NCBI GenBank assembly: GCA_903851415.1 | Contig: CAINOE010000120.1 | Span: 56,387 to 120,386 of the forward strand | DNA: 64,000 nucleotides | Direction: 5' to 3' | DNA from: an uncultured Rhodopila sp. | GTDB taxonomy: Bacteria; Pseudomonadota; Alphaproteobacteria; Acetobacterales; Acetobacteraceae | Shown here: positions 45,780-53,492 of the stretch, one piece after another | Numbering within the stretch: the stretch's first letter is position 1 | Layout of the letters: every line of letters begins with the position of its first letter | Notes under the pieces: model-generated | Database searches by the model: none | Told to the model about the DNA's origin: nothing | What the model saw: the letters and a program-made list of their open reading frames with translations, nothing else | Program-made: the position numbers and the translations under genes

Positions 45780-47306
45780 ATGGCCGCCGAACAGGACGTC
45801 GTTCCGCATCGCGGGATCATAACGGTTTGCGCGATGATGGCGACCTTGATGCAGTCGCTGGATTCGACCATCGCCAACGTTGCTCTGCCGTATATGCAGG
45901 GCAGCCTGTCGGCCAGTTCGGATCAGATCACCTGGGTGCTGACGTCGTACATAACGGCGGCGGCGATCATGACGGCTCCGGTGGGTTGGCTGTCGGCCCG
46001 GTTCGGGCTGAAAAACCTTTATCTGATCTCGATGGTTGGCTTCACGGTTGCGTCGATGCTGTGCGGCGTCGCGGGATCGCTGCCCGAAATGGTGGCGTTC
46101 CGGCTGTTGCAGGGCGTGTTCGGCGCGGCGCTGGTTCCGCTGTCGCAATCCACCATGCTGAACATCTACCCGCCGGAAAAACGCGGTTCCGCCATGGCGA
46201 TCTGGGGCATGGGCGTGATGGTAGGGCCGATCCTGGGTCCGACTTTGGGCGGGTATTTGACGGAGTTGTATAACTGGCGGTGGGTTTTCTTCGTCAACCT
46301 GCCGTTCGGCATCCTGGCGACCGCCGGCATGGCCGTGTTCCTGCCGAAAACTTCAGCTCACAGCGGCATGAAATTCGATTGGTTCGGCTTCGGCGTGTTC
46401 GCCATCGGCATCGCCGGCTTCCAGTTGATGCTGGACCGCGGCGAGACGCAGGACTGGTTCGGATCGAATGAAATCATCCTCGAGGCGGTGATGGCGGGCC
46501 TCGGCTTCTACCTGTTCGTCGTGCACATGCTGACGGCGGAGAAACCCTTTATTGCACCGGCGGTGTTCAGGGACCGCAATTTGTCGGCCAGCCTGCTGGT
46601 GATGTTCGCCGTCGGCATCGTTTTGCTGGCGGTGTCGGCGCTGCTGGCGCCGTGGCTGCAGGAACTGGGGAATTATCCGGTCGAGACGGCGGGGCTGGTG
46701 ATGGCGCCGCGCGGCATCGGCACGATGGGGGCGATGCTGATCGCCGGGCGGCTGTCGAACAAGGTGGACCCGCGCCTGCTGATGGCGTTCGGCATCGTGG
46801 TGCTGAGCTGGAGCCTGTATCGCATGACCGGCTGGACTCCGGCCGTTTCGGAGCCCGAGATGGTTTGGAACACCATCCTGCAGGGCGCCGGCCTGGGGTT
46901 TGTATTCATCCCCCTGCAGGTGATCGCCTTCACGACGCTGGAACCGGCGCTGCGAACGGAAGGCACGGCGCTGCTAAGCCTGGTGCGCAATGTGGGCAGC
47001 GCCATCGGGATTTCGGTGACCGGCGCGCTGGTGACGCAAAACGGGCAGATCGAGCATTCGGTGCTGTCGGGTTACATTACGCCGCTGAACCGGGCGCTTG
47101 ATCCCGGGTTGTCGCCGGTGACGGCGCACGGAGCGCAGGTGCTGAACGGAATGCTGACGCGGCAGGCGTCGATTATCGCATACAACGATGATTGGAAGCT
47201 GATGATGCTGACTTCGCTACCGATGTTGCTGCTGCTGTTGCTGATGCGCGGCCCGAAGAAGGGAACCGGCAGCGGGGAGGCGGACCATGCGGCGGTGATG
47301 GATTGA
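45780..47306 (+). CDS. EmrB/QacA-type MFS efflux pump (DHA2, 14 spans)
   Basis: A 508-residue transporter from the ATG at 45780 (MAAEQDVVPHRG). Seen: MQSLDSTIANVALPYMQGSLSASSDQITWVLTSYI in helix 1 with the family aspartate, motif A-like loop GWLSARFGLKNLYLISM, and motif C GVMVGPILGPTLGGYLTELYNWRWVFFVNLPFG, diagnostic of 14-helix drug:H+ antiporters. With the adjacent EmrA-like adaptor it would form a trans-periplasmic drug or metabolite exporter. The sequence after its stop contains a large nested palindrome. Confidence 0.93.
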   Translation: MAAEQDVVPHRGIITVCAMMATLMQSLDSTIANVALPYMQGSLSASSDQITWVLTSYITAAAIMTAPVGWLSARFGLKNLYLISMVGFTVASMLCGVAGSLPEMVAFRLLQGVFGAALVPLSQSTMLNIYPPEKRGSAMAIWGMGVMVGPILGPTLGGYLTELYNWRWVFFVNLPFGILATAGMAVFLPKTSAHSGMKFDWFGFGVFAIGIAGFQLMLDRGETQDWFGSNEIILEAVMAGLGFYLFVVHMLTAEKPFIAPAVFRDRNLSASLLVMFAVGIVLLAVSALLAPWLQELGNYPVETAGLVMAPRGIGTMGAMLIAGRLSNKVDPRLLMAFGIVVLSWSLYRMTGWTPAVSEPEMVWNTILQGAGLGFVFIPLQVIAFTTLEPALRTEGTALLSLVRNVGSAIGISVTGALVTQNGQIEHSVLSGYITPLNRALDPGLSPVTAHGAQVLNGMLTRQASIIAYNDDWKLMMLTSLPMLLLLLLMRGPKKGTGSGEADHAAVMD

Positions 47307-47338
47307 AGGGGACCCCCACGTTTTGTGGCACGGGCCCC

Positions 47339-47433
47339 TGTGTCATGGCCGGGCGCTCGGACCGGCCATCCACGACTTTGCCGCTGCTAACACCGCAAGT
47401 CGTGGATGCGGGCACAAGGCCGGCCGTGACACA
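47339..47433. repeat. Large nested palindrome (REP/BIME-like) between convergent genes
   Basis: Three stems in 95 bp: outer TGTGTCATGGCC (47339-47350) with GGCCGTGACACA (47422-47433), 11 of 12 paired; hairpin ATGGCCGG (47345-47352) with CCGGCCAT (47362-47369); and ATCCACGACTT (47368-47378) with AAGTCGTGGAT (47397-47407), perfect. The stems overlap, so alternative folds exist. The ATGGCCGG-CCGGCCAT core resembles dispersed intergenic palindromes of alphaproteobacterial genomes. It sits between convergent emrB-like and ThDP-enzyme genes. Confidence 0.6.
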
Positions 47434-47490
47434 ACAGGATCGGCCGCCGCCAGTCACCTCGCCTGACCGTGCCATGGCACAATAGTAACG

Positions 47491-49143
47491 TTACGTCGAA
47501 TAATCCGAAAACGCCACCCCGGCAAACCGCGCCCGGTAATCCGTCCGCACGTTCACCAGCGCGACCATCCCCTCATCCACCTTCTTCTGCGCCCGCTCCA
47601 GCGCCGGGGTGATATCCTCTGCCTTCGTGATGTATTCCCCGTATCCGCCCAGCGCCTCGCAGATCTTGTCGTATCGCGTGTAGCCAAGATCCCGCCCCGG
47701 CTTCTCCCGGTTCGGATCGCCCGTCCATCCCCCGTTCAGGCTGATCACCACCAGGATCGGGATCCCGTGCCGGATCGCGGTATCCAGTTCCATCGCGTTC
47801 AGCCCCATCGAGCCGTCGCCATGCACGACGATCACCTGCTTGTCCGGACAGGCGACTTTCGCGCCGACACCGAACGGCAGCCCGACGCCCATCGTGCCGA
47901 ACGGGCCGGAGTTCAAACGATGCCCCGGAGCGAATGTCGGCATCGTCAGCCGCCCGTAATTCAGCGTCTCCTGCCCATCCACACACAGGATTGCGTCGCG
48001 CCGGGCAAAGTCCCGCACCGCCTCCAGCATGCGCACCGGATGGATGTCGCCGTCCTCGGCATACTTGTTCGCCCCCGCGCCCGCCCGCCTGGCCGCCTCG
48101 CCCTCGGCAAGCTGCCGGCGCCACACGCTGTAGCTCGCCGGCGTGATCCGCCCCTTGATCCCGTGCAAGAGTTGCCCAAGCACCGCCTTGCAGTCGCCGA
48201 CAATCGGAATGTCCACGTAACGGGCCGCCGTGCCGATCTCCGCCGGATCGATATCGATACGGGCAATCCGCGCGGCGGGTCCGAACCGCGGCGGTGAGGC
48301 GTGCCCGATAATATAATTCATCCGCGTACCCAGCACGATGATCATATCGGCGTCGCGAAATGCAGCCGATCGCATACCCGGATAGGCATATTCGTGGTCG
48401 TCCGGCACCACGCCGCGTCCTTGCGGCGTCGTATAGAACGGGATGCCAGCCGCCTCGACGAAGGCCTGCATCTCCGCCCAGGCGCGCGACCAAATCACGC
48501 CGGATCCCGATACGATCAGCGGCCGCTTCGCCTCCGCCAGCGCAGCAACCAGCGCATCAACCTGGCCCGGATCGCCCATCGGGCGGCTGTCCAATAGAGG
48601 ACGCCCGGCGAAGCTCCAATCCACAAGATTTTCGTCGATCTTCTGATACAGCATGTCGCCGGGGCAATCGAGATAGACCGGCCCCGGCTTTCCGCTCATC
48701 GCCTTCTGGAAGGCGAAGTTGATCTGTTGCGGTATGCGCTTCAGATTGACGATCCGGTCCACGTGCTTGCAGCAGCCGCGCATCAGCTCGACCTGGTCGA
48801 TCTCCTGGAACACCTGCCGCCCGAACTGCGACAGCGGGCTCGATCCGCCCAGCGCCACCACCGGGCAGCAATCGATCAAAGCGTTCGCCATCCCGGTGAT
48901 CAGGTTGGTCACGCCCGGCCCGGACGCCGCCATGCAGACCGAGGGCACCTGCTTCAGCCGGCTATATGCCTGGCACATGAAGGCCGCCGCCTGCTCATGG
49001 CGGACGTCGATCATGCGGATGCCTTGCTTGATGCAGGACGCCTCCGCCAGCAGCATCGGGCCGCCCATGATGAAAAACAGGTCCTTCACGCCCTCCTTCT
49101 CCAGGCACCGGGCGATGATTTCCGAGCCGGTCAGCTCCGCCAT
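47491..49143 (-). CDS. ThDP-dependent enzyme, 2-hydroxyacyl-CoA lyase/oxalyl-CoA decarboxylase-like
   Basis: A 550-residue three-domain ThDP enzyme. Glu50 in VRHEQAAAFMCQAYSRL is the cofactor-activating glutamate; SGPGVTNLITGMANA follows, and the ThDP/Mg motif is VHGDGSMGLNAMELDTAIRHG then SLNGGWTGD. The C-terminal YTRYDKICEALGGYGEYI resembles oxalyl-CoA decarboxylase and bacterial 2-hydroxyacyl-CoA lyases more than acetolactate synthases. Known lyases cleave 2-hydroxyacyl-CoA to an aldehyde plus formyl-CoA. No partner gene adjoins; the assignment between lyase and synthase is open. Confidence 0.78.
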   Translation of the reverse strand: MAELTGSEIIARCLEKEGVKDLFFIMGGPMLLAEASCIKQGIRMIDVRHEQAAAFMCQAYSRLKQVPSVCMAASGPGVTNLITGMANALIDCCPVVALGGSSPLSQFGRQVFQEIDQVELMRGCCKHVDRIVNLKRIPQQINFAFQKAMSGKPGPVYLDCPGDMLYQKIDENLVDWSFAGRPLLDSRPMGDPGQVDALVAALAEAKRPLIVSGSGVIWSRAWAEMQAFVEAAGIPFYTTPQGRGVVPDDHEYAYPGMRSAAFRDADMIIVLGTRMNYIIGHASPPRFGPAARIARIDIDPAEIGTAARYVDIPIVGDCKAVLGQLLHGIKGRITPASYSVWRRQLAEGEAARRAGAGANKYAEDGDIHPVRMLEAVRDFARRDAILCVDGQETLNYGRLTMPTFAPGHRLNSGPFGTMGVGLPFGVGAKVACPDKQVIVVHGDGSMGLNAMELDTAIRHGIPILVVISLNGGWTGDPNREKPGRDLGYTRYDKICEALGGYGEYITKAEDITPALERAQKKVDEGMVALVNVRTDYRARFAGVAFSDYST

Positions 49144-49282
49144 TCCGATCCTCCCCCCGTCGACGCGTTGCCAAAAACGCTAAGACGAAAAATCCACCCC
49201 GGCGAGCCCCGCGCCCTCCGCACTGGCATCCGGCGCCCCGCTGGTTCATATCTGCGGCGTTCGGGCGGGACAGGGAGACGGC

Positions 49283-51283
49283 ATGAAGCGGCTTCTGACG
49301 CTGGCGGCTTTGGCGGTGCTCTGGGCGCTGCCGGTGCTCGGGATGGAAAGCGCTCCGGTGAGCAGTCCGCGCGCGGTGGCGACTTTGGTGTCGGAAACCG
49401 GCGCGATCCAGCCGGGACAGCCGTTCCGCGTGGGGCTGAACCTGCGCATGGCCGATGGATGGCACACGTACTGGAAGAACCCCGGCGATGCCGGCGCGCC
49501 GCCGGAGCTGACGATCGAGGGCGGCACGGCGTCCGCCATCGACTGGCCGACGCCGCGGCGCGTCGCCGAGGGGCCGGTGATGACCTATGCCTATACCGGC
49601 CAGGTGCTGCTGCCGGTGACGGTGACCGCCTCGACCGGCGCCATCAAGGCTCACGCGCAGTGGCTGGTCTGCAAGGACATCTGCGTGCCGGAGGAAGGCG
49701 ATTTCGCGCTCAACCTGCCCATCGGCTCGCCAACCCCGTCGCCGCAGGCCGATTTGTTCGCCGCGCATGACCGCGCCGTGCCGCGCGCCTCGCCCTGGGC
49801 GGCGCGGATCGCACCGGATGGCACGCTGTTCGTGCAAGGGCCGGAGCTGCGGCCCGCCACTGTCACCGACGCCTGGTTCATTCCCGACCATCCGGATCAC
49901 ATCCAGGACGACGCTGCTCAGCCGCTGTCCGTGCGCAACGGCGGGTTCACCCTGTCGCTGAAGCCGGGCAAGGGCTTCGACGCCAACACGGGCCTGTCCG
50001 GCGTGCTGTCGGTGCGCGACCGCGCGGGCATGCAAGCGGACGTCGTGATCAATGCCGCGCCCGGGCCATCGCCGGCTCCGGCGATGCCGCCGTTGGGGCA
50101 GGTGCTGGTGTTCGCCTGGCTCGGCGGACTGATCCTCAACCTGATGCCGTGCGTGTTCCCGATCCTGGCGATGAAGGCGGTGGCGCTGGCGCGGCATGGC
50201 GGACGGGGGCACGCACATTCACTCTCCTACACCGCCGGCGTGCTGGTGACGTTCGTGGCGCTGGCGGCGCTGTTGCTGGTGGCACGGGCGGCGGGGTCCG
50301 CGGCCGGCTGGGGCTTCCAGTTCTCCTCGCCGGTCTTCGTCGCGGCGATGACCTGGCTGCTGTTCGCCGTCGGATTGAACCTCTCGGGCGTGTTTCAGGT
50401 GGGCGGGCCGGAGGGCGCGGGCAGCGGCCTGGCCGGGCGGCACGGCGTCGCCGGCAGTTTCTTCACCGGATTGCTGGCGGTGCTGGTCGCCACCCCGTGC
50501 ACCGCGCCGTTCATGGGCGTGGCGATCGCCGCAGGGTTGGCGGCGCCTCCGGCGGTTACAGTGCTGGTATTCGCGGTGATGGGGCTGGGACTGGCCTCGC
50601 CGTATGTCGCGCTGGCCGCGATCCCCGGGCTGGCGCGGGTCATGCCGAAGCCCGGACGTTGGATGGATATCTTCAAGCAGGCGCTGGCGTTTCCGATGTA
50701 CGGCGCGGCCGCCTGGCTGCTCTGGGTGGTCAGCCAGGAGGCCGGCCCCGGCGGCGTGCTGGCCACCGCCGCCGGCCTCGTCCTTGTCGGCTTTGCCGGC
50801 TGGGTGTTCGGCGCATCGCAGCTGGCCTCGCAGCAGCCCCGGCGCATCGGCCAGGTGGCGGCGGGACTGGCGATCCTGTTGGCGCTGGCGGTGCTGAGCG
50901 GGATCAGCGCCGTTCCCGTCGGCGCCGCCAGCGCCGCCGAAGCCGGTGCCGAGAACTTCTCCGCCGATCGGCTGGCGGCGCTGCGGTCTGAGGGCAAGCC
51001 GGTGTTCGTGAACATGACGGCAGCCTGGTGCGTCACGTGCCTGGTGAATGAGCGCGTCGCCATCGGCACGACCGCGGTGCGGCAGGCGTTCGAGGCCGAG
51101 GGTGTGACGTATCTGAAAGGCGACTGGACCCGGCAGGACCCGGCGATCACCGAATTCCTGCGCCAGAACGGCCGGGACGGCGTGCCATTGTATGTGTTTT
51201 ACCCGGCGCACGGCGGCCCGCCGCAGGTGCTGCCGCAAATCCTGACCGAGGGCCAGATGCTGGGGCTGCTGCGGGCGGCATAA
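49283..51283 (+). CDS. DsbD/ScsB-type protein-disulfide reductase
   Basis: A 666-residue thiol-electron carrier moving reductant from cytoplasmic thioredoxin to the periplasm. A signal peptide (residues 1-20) leads to an N-terminal ScsB/DsbC-like domain (ADGWHTYWKNPGDAGAPPEL) with a cysteine pair near VCKDICVP. The membrane domain of about eight spans has redox cysteines Cys290 (LMPCVFP) and Cys406 (ATPCTAPF), and the C-terminal thioredoxin domain has Cys583-V-T-Cys586 (AAWCVTCL). The ATG follows CAGGGAGAC. The size and N-terminal domain fit the ScsB/DsbD-beta branch, linked to copper resistance or disulfide isomerisation. Confidence 0.93.
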   Translation: MKRLLTLAALAVLWALPVLGMESAPVSSPRAVATLVSETGAIQPGQPFRVGLNLRMADGWHTYWKNPGDAGAPPELTIEGGTASAIDWPTPRRVAEGPVMTYAYTGQVLLPVTVTASTGAIKAHAQWLVCKDICVPEEGDFALNLPIGSPTPSPQADLFAAHDRAVPRASPWAARIAPDGTLFVQGPELRPATVTDAWFIPDHPDHIQDDAAQPLSVRNGGFTLSLKPGKGFDANTGLSGVLSVRDRAGMQADVVINAAPGPSPAPAMPPLGQVLVFAWLGGLILNLMPCVFPILAMKAVALARHGGRGHAHSLSYTAGVLVTFVALAALLLVARAAGSAAGWGFQFSSPVFVAAMTWLLFAVGLNLSGVFQVGGPEGAGSGLAGRHGVAGSFFTGLLAVLVATPCTAPFMGVAIAAGLAAPPAVTVLVFAVMGLGLASPYVALAAIPGLARVMPKPGRWMDIFKQALAFPMYGAAAWLLWVVSQEAGPGGVLATAAGLVLVGFAGWVFGASQLASQQPRRIGQVAAGLAILLALAVLSGISAVPVGAASAAEAGAENFSADRLAALRSEGKPVFVNMTAAWCVTCLVNERVAIGTTAVRQAFEAEGVTYLKGDWTRQDPAITEFLRQNGRDGVPLYVFYPAHGGPPQVLPQILTEGQMLGLLRAA

Positions 51284-51309
51284 ACCGGTTGCCGGTTAAC
51301 CGGTTGTTT
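51283..51309. repeat. Triple CCGGTT repeat / hairpin after the dsbD-like gene
   Basis: CCGGTT occurs at 51285-51290, 51292-51297 and 51300-51305; the outer two lie within the self-complementary octamer AACCGGTT (51283-51290 and 51298-51305). A hairpin between the two octamers followed by GTTTATC could serve as a terminator; alternatively a regulator site for the next gene. Confidence 0.35.
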
Positions 51310-51357
51310 ATCTGTCGGTGACACATTGGGGGCCCCTGTCACCGGAGCTCCCAATTC

Positions 51358-52488
51358 ATGTCCCTCTCCTTGTCAAGCCGGGATGTCGCCCGGCTGCTGT
51401 CCGAACCCTCCGCCGATACGCGCGCCGAACTGGCGGCCAAGGTCGCCGCCAATCTCGATGTCGCCACCCTGACCGAAGCCGAAGCGGCGCTGGCCCGGGA
51501 CATCGTCCGCATCATGGCCCGCGACGTCGAGGCCACCGTCCGCGCGGCTCTTTCCAGCGGCCTGAGGCACGCCCGCGACCTGCCGCACGATCTCGCCCTG
51601 AAGCTGGCGCAGGACATCGATGAGGTCGCGCTGCCGATGCTCGCCGACTCCCTGGTGCTCACGGATCAGGACCTTGCTGAAATCGTCCGCCAAGGGTCCC
51701 CCGGCAAGCAGGAAACCATCGCCGGGCGAGCCGATGTGAGCGAGGCGGTATCCGACGCGCTGATCGCCCATGCCTCGGAGCCGGCCGTGGCCCGGTTAAT
51801 TGCCAACGACTCCGCTTCCATCGCCGAAGAGAGCCTCGATCGCGCGGCAACCCGGTTTGCCGGCAGCGACGCGGTCAAGCAGGCCATGGTCCTCCGCCCC
51901 TCCCTCCCCGCCTCCGTCGCCGATCGGCTGGTAACGATGGTGTCGCGGGAGTGGCAGGCGCAACTTTTGAAGCGGCATGCACTGCCGCCCGCCGCCGCCG
52001 CCGACATCGTGCTGGCATCGCGCGAGCAGGCGATCCTGCACCTCAGCGCCGGCGCCTCCGACGCCGCATTATCAGCCATGATCGGCCATATGCACCGCAA
52101 CGGACGCCTCACACCAACACTGATCCTGCGCGCGCTGTGCACCGGCGACATCGCGTTCTTCGAGGCGGCGATGGCGGTGCGGGGCGAGGTGCCGCTGGCC
52201 AACGCGCAACGGCTGATTCACGACCCGAGCCGCAATGGGTTGGCCGCGTTGTACCGCAAAGCCGGGCTGCCGGAGGCTCTGCTCGGCGCGGTCCGCGCCG
52301 CGGTCGATGTGGTCAATGAGACCGGATTCGACGGCAATGCCCGCGACCTGGAGCGTTTCCGCGCCCGGGTGATCACCCGGGTGCTGACGACGGTGGATTC
52401 GGTGGATGCCGAGGATGCCGATTATCTGATCGACAAGCTGGGCGACGTGCTGATGCAGGCGCCGGAAAACCCCGCAGCCGCCGGATAG
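51358..52488 (+). CDS. DUF2336 (HEAT-like repeat) protein
   Basis: A 376-residue, all-helical, soluble protein. Seen: LSSRDVARLLSEPSADTRAELAAKVAANL, the repeat block ARDIVRIMARDVEATVRAALSSGLRHARDLPHDLALKLAQDIDEVALPML, then LVLTDQDLAEIV, and a C-terminal half rich in LIAND, VSREWQAQLLKRHALPPAAAADIVLASRE repeats. This is the DUF2336 pattern widespread in Alphaproteobacteria. Members are presumed to be scaffold or signalling proteins; the function is unknown. The gene stands alone with its own 74-bp leader. Confidence 0.85.
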   Translation: MSLSLSSRDVARLLSEPSADTRAELAAKVAANLDVATLTEAEAALARDIVRIMARDVEATVRAALSSGLRHARDLPHDLALKLAQDIDEVALPMLADSLVLTDQDLAEIVRQGSPGKQETIAGRADVSEAVSDALIAHASEPAVARLIANDSASIAEESLDRAATRFAGSDAVKQAMVLRPSLPASVADRLVTMVSREWQAQLLKRHALPPAAAADIVLASREQAILHLSAGASDAALSAMIGHMHRNGRLTPTLILRALCTGDIAFFEAAMAVRGEVPLANAQRLIHDPSRNGLAALYRKAGLPEALLGAVRAAVDVVNETGFDGNARDLERFRARVITRVLTTVDSVDAEDADYLIDKLGDVLMQAPENPAAAG

Positions 52489-52508
52489 CGGCCAATTTCA
52501 GCTACAGC

Positions 52509-52522
52509 GAATATTCTTGACG
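52509..52522. promoter_or_regulatory. Palindrome GAATATTC next to a -35-like TTGACG before brnT
   Basis: Perfect 8-bp palindrome GAATATTC at 52509-52516, directly followed by TTGACG at 52517-52522, 27 bp before the brnT ATG. BrnA antitoxins repress their own operon by binding a palindrome near the promoter, so this is a plausible operator. No good -10 is seen at the right distance without running into the ribosome site. Confidence 0.25.
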
Positions 52523-52548
52523 CAGCCTGTTTGGAGGTATATGCGGAG

Positions 52549-52818
52549 ATGAAGATTACCTATGACCCGAGGAAGAACGCCCGCAACATCGCGGAACGCG
52601 GTTTGCCGTTCGACCTCGTGGCCGAACTTGACTGGGAAACCGCGATCGCCCGCGAGGATAAGCGGCGGGACTATGGGGAACGGCGGATATTGGTGCTCGG
52701 GTTTATCGGGTTCCGCCTGCATGCGGCGGTGGTGACATATCGGGGCGATGCGGTGCATGTGATCAGCCTCCGCAAAGCCAGCAAACGGGAGGTTCGGTGG
52801 TATGACGAAGAACAGTGA
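52549..52818 (+). CDS. brnT: BrnT-family toxin (RelE-fold ribonuclease)
   Basis: An 89-residue toxin from the ATG at 52549 (MKITYDPRKNARNIAERGLPFD). The family pattern is complete: YDPRKNARNIAERG, AREDKRRDYGERRILVLGFIGFRLHAAVVTYRG and the C-terminal VHVISLRKASKREVRWY, which carries the catalytic arginine/histidine set described for BrnT. BrnT cleaves RNA and halts growth until bound by BrnA. The toxin gene is first and overlaps the antitoxin by 17 bp, the usual order for this system. Confidence 0.92.
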   Translation: MKITYDPRKNARNIAERGLPFDLVAELDWETAIAREDKRRDYGERRILVLGFIGFRLHAAVVTYRGDAVHVISLRKASKREVRWYDEEQ

Positions 52819-53098
52819 AGACCGGGCCGCGGTGCCGGACGCCGAAAACCCGGAATGGACGCTGGACGAAATCCGCGATGCGCGCCCTGCGCTGGACGTC
52901 ATCCGCGATCTGTTTGGTCCGGACGCGGCGGAAACCTTGAAACGCGGCCGCGGGCGGCCGGCGAAGGCGGACAAGAAGGTCAACCAGACGCTGCGGCTGG
53001 ACGTCGATGTCGTGGATGCCTACCGCCAGCACGGCCCCGGCTGGCAGGCGCTGATGAACCGCATCCTGCGGGAGCATATGCCCGGTGCGGCGGAGTAA
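52802..53098 (+). CDS. brnA: BrnA-family antitoxin
   Basis: A 98-residue antitoxin. The C-terminal part is a ribbon-helix-helix DNA-binding domain (KKVNQTLRLDVDVVDAYRQHGPGWQALMNRILREHM), preceded by the basic linker KRGRGRPAKADKK. The N-terminal WTLDEIRDARPALDVI is the BrnT-contacting segment. It neutralises BrnT and represses the operon. The gene starts inside the last codons of brnT, so translation is coupled. Confidence 0.92.
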   Translation: MTKNSEDRAAVPDAENPEWTLDEIRDARPALDVIRDLFGPDAAETLKRGRGRPAKADKKVNQTLRLDVDVVDAYRQHGPGWQALMNRILREHMPGAAE

Positions 53099-53171
53099 TT
53101 TCCATCGGCGTTGGTGCTTTATCTTGCGGTTAGCCCTCATTGCCCGGCTCGCCAGGGCCCTGACGGTAGCT

Positions 53172-53492
53172 TCAGTTCGCCTGCGCCACTTCGTAGATAG
53201 ACCCCTCCACGCAAAGCTTCATGTCGTTCGCATTGCGCGCGAAGAGGTAGGCCGTCGGGAAATTGCCCTGCTGGATGAACGTTTCCCTGCAGCGCACCCC
53301 GGTATTGTCGGCGAACACCAACACCCGGTCCGCCCTGCATCCCTCGAACCCCCGGACCCGCTTGCCGTCCTGGACGTAGCCGTCGATGATCTTGCTGAAC
53401 ACCAAAGTATAGCCGATCAATTTGCTGAGATCGCACTCCGCGAGCGCCGGGCGGGAGACAACAAGCATCGCGATAACCAGCCAGCGCATCAC
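53172..53492 (-). CDS. Small secreted protein, function unknown
   Basis: A 106-residue product with a clear signal peptide (MMRWLVIAMLVVSRPALAE, cleavage after A-L-A). The mature part of about 87 residues has four cysteines (ECDLSKLIGYT, FEGCRADRV, GVRCRETF, MKLCVEGS), consistent with two disulfide bonds in the periplasm. No family is recognised. Its start overlaps the end of the ThDP-enzyme gene by four bases, so the two are co-transcribed. Confidence 0.75.
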   Translation of the reverse strand: MMRWLVIAMLVVSRPALAECDLSKLIGYTLVFSKIIDGYVQDGKRVRGFEGCRADRVLVFADNTGVRCRETFIQQGNFPTAYLFARNANDMKLCVEGSIYEVAQAN

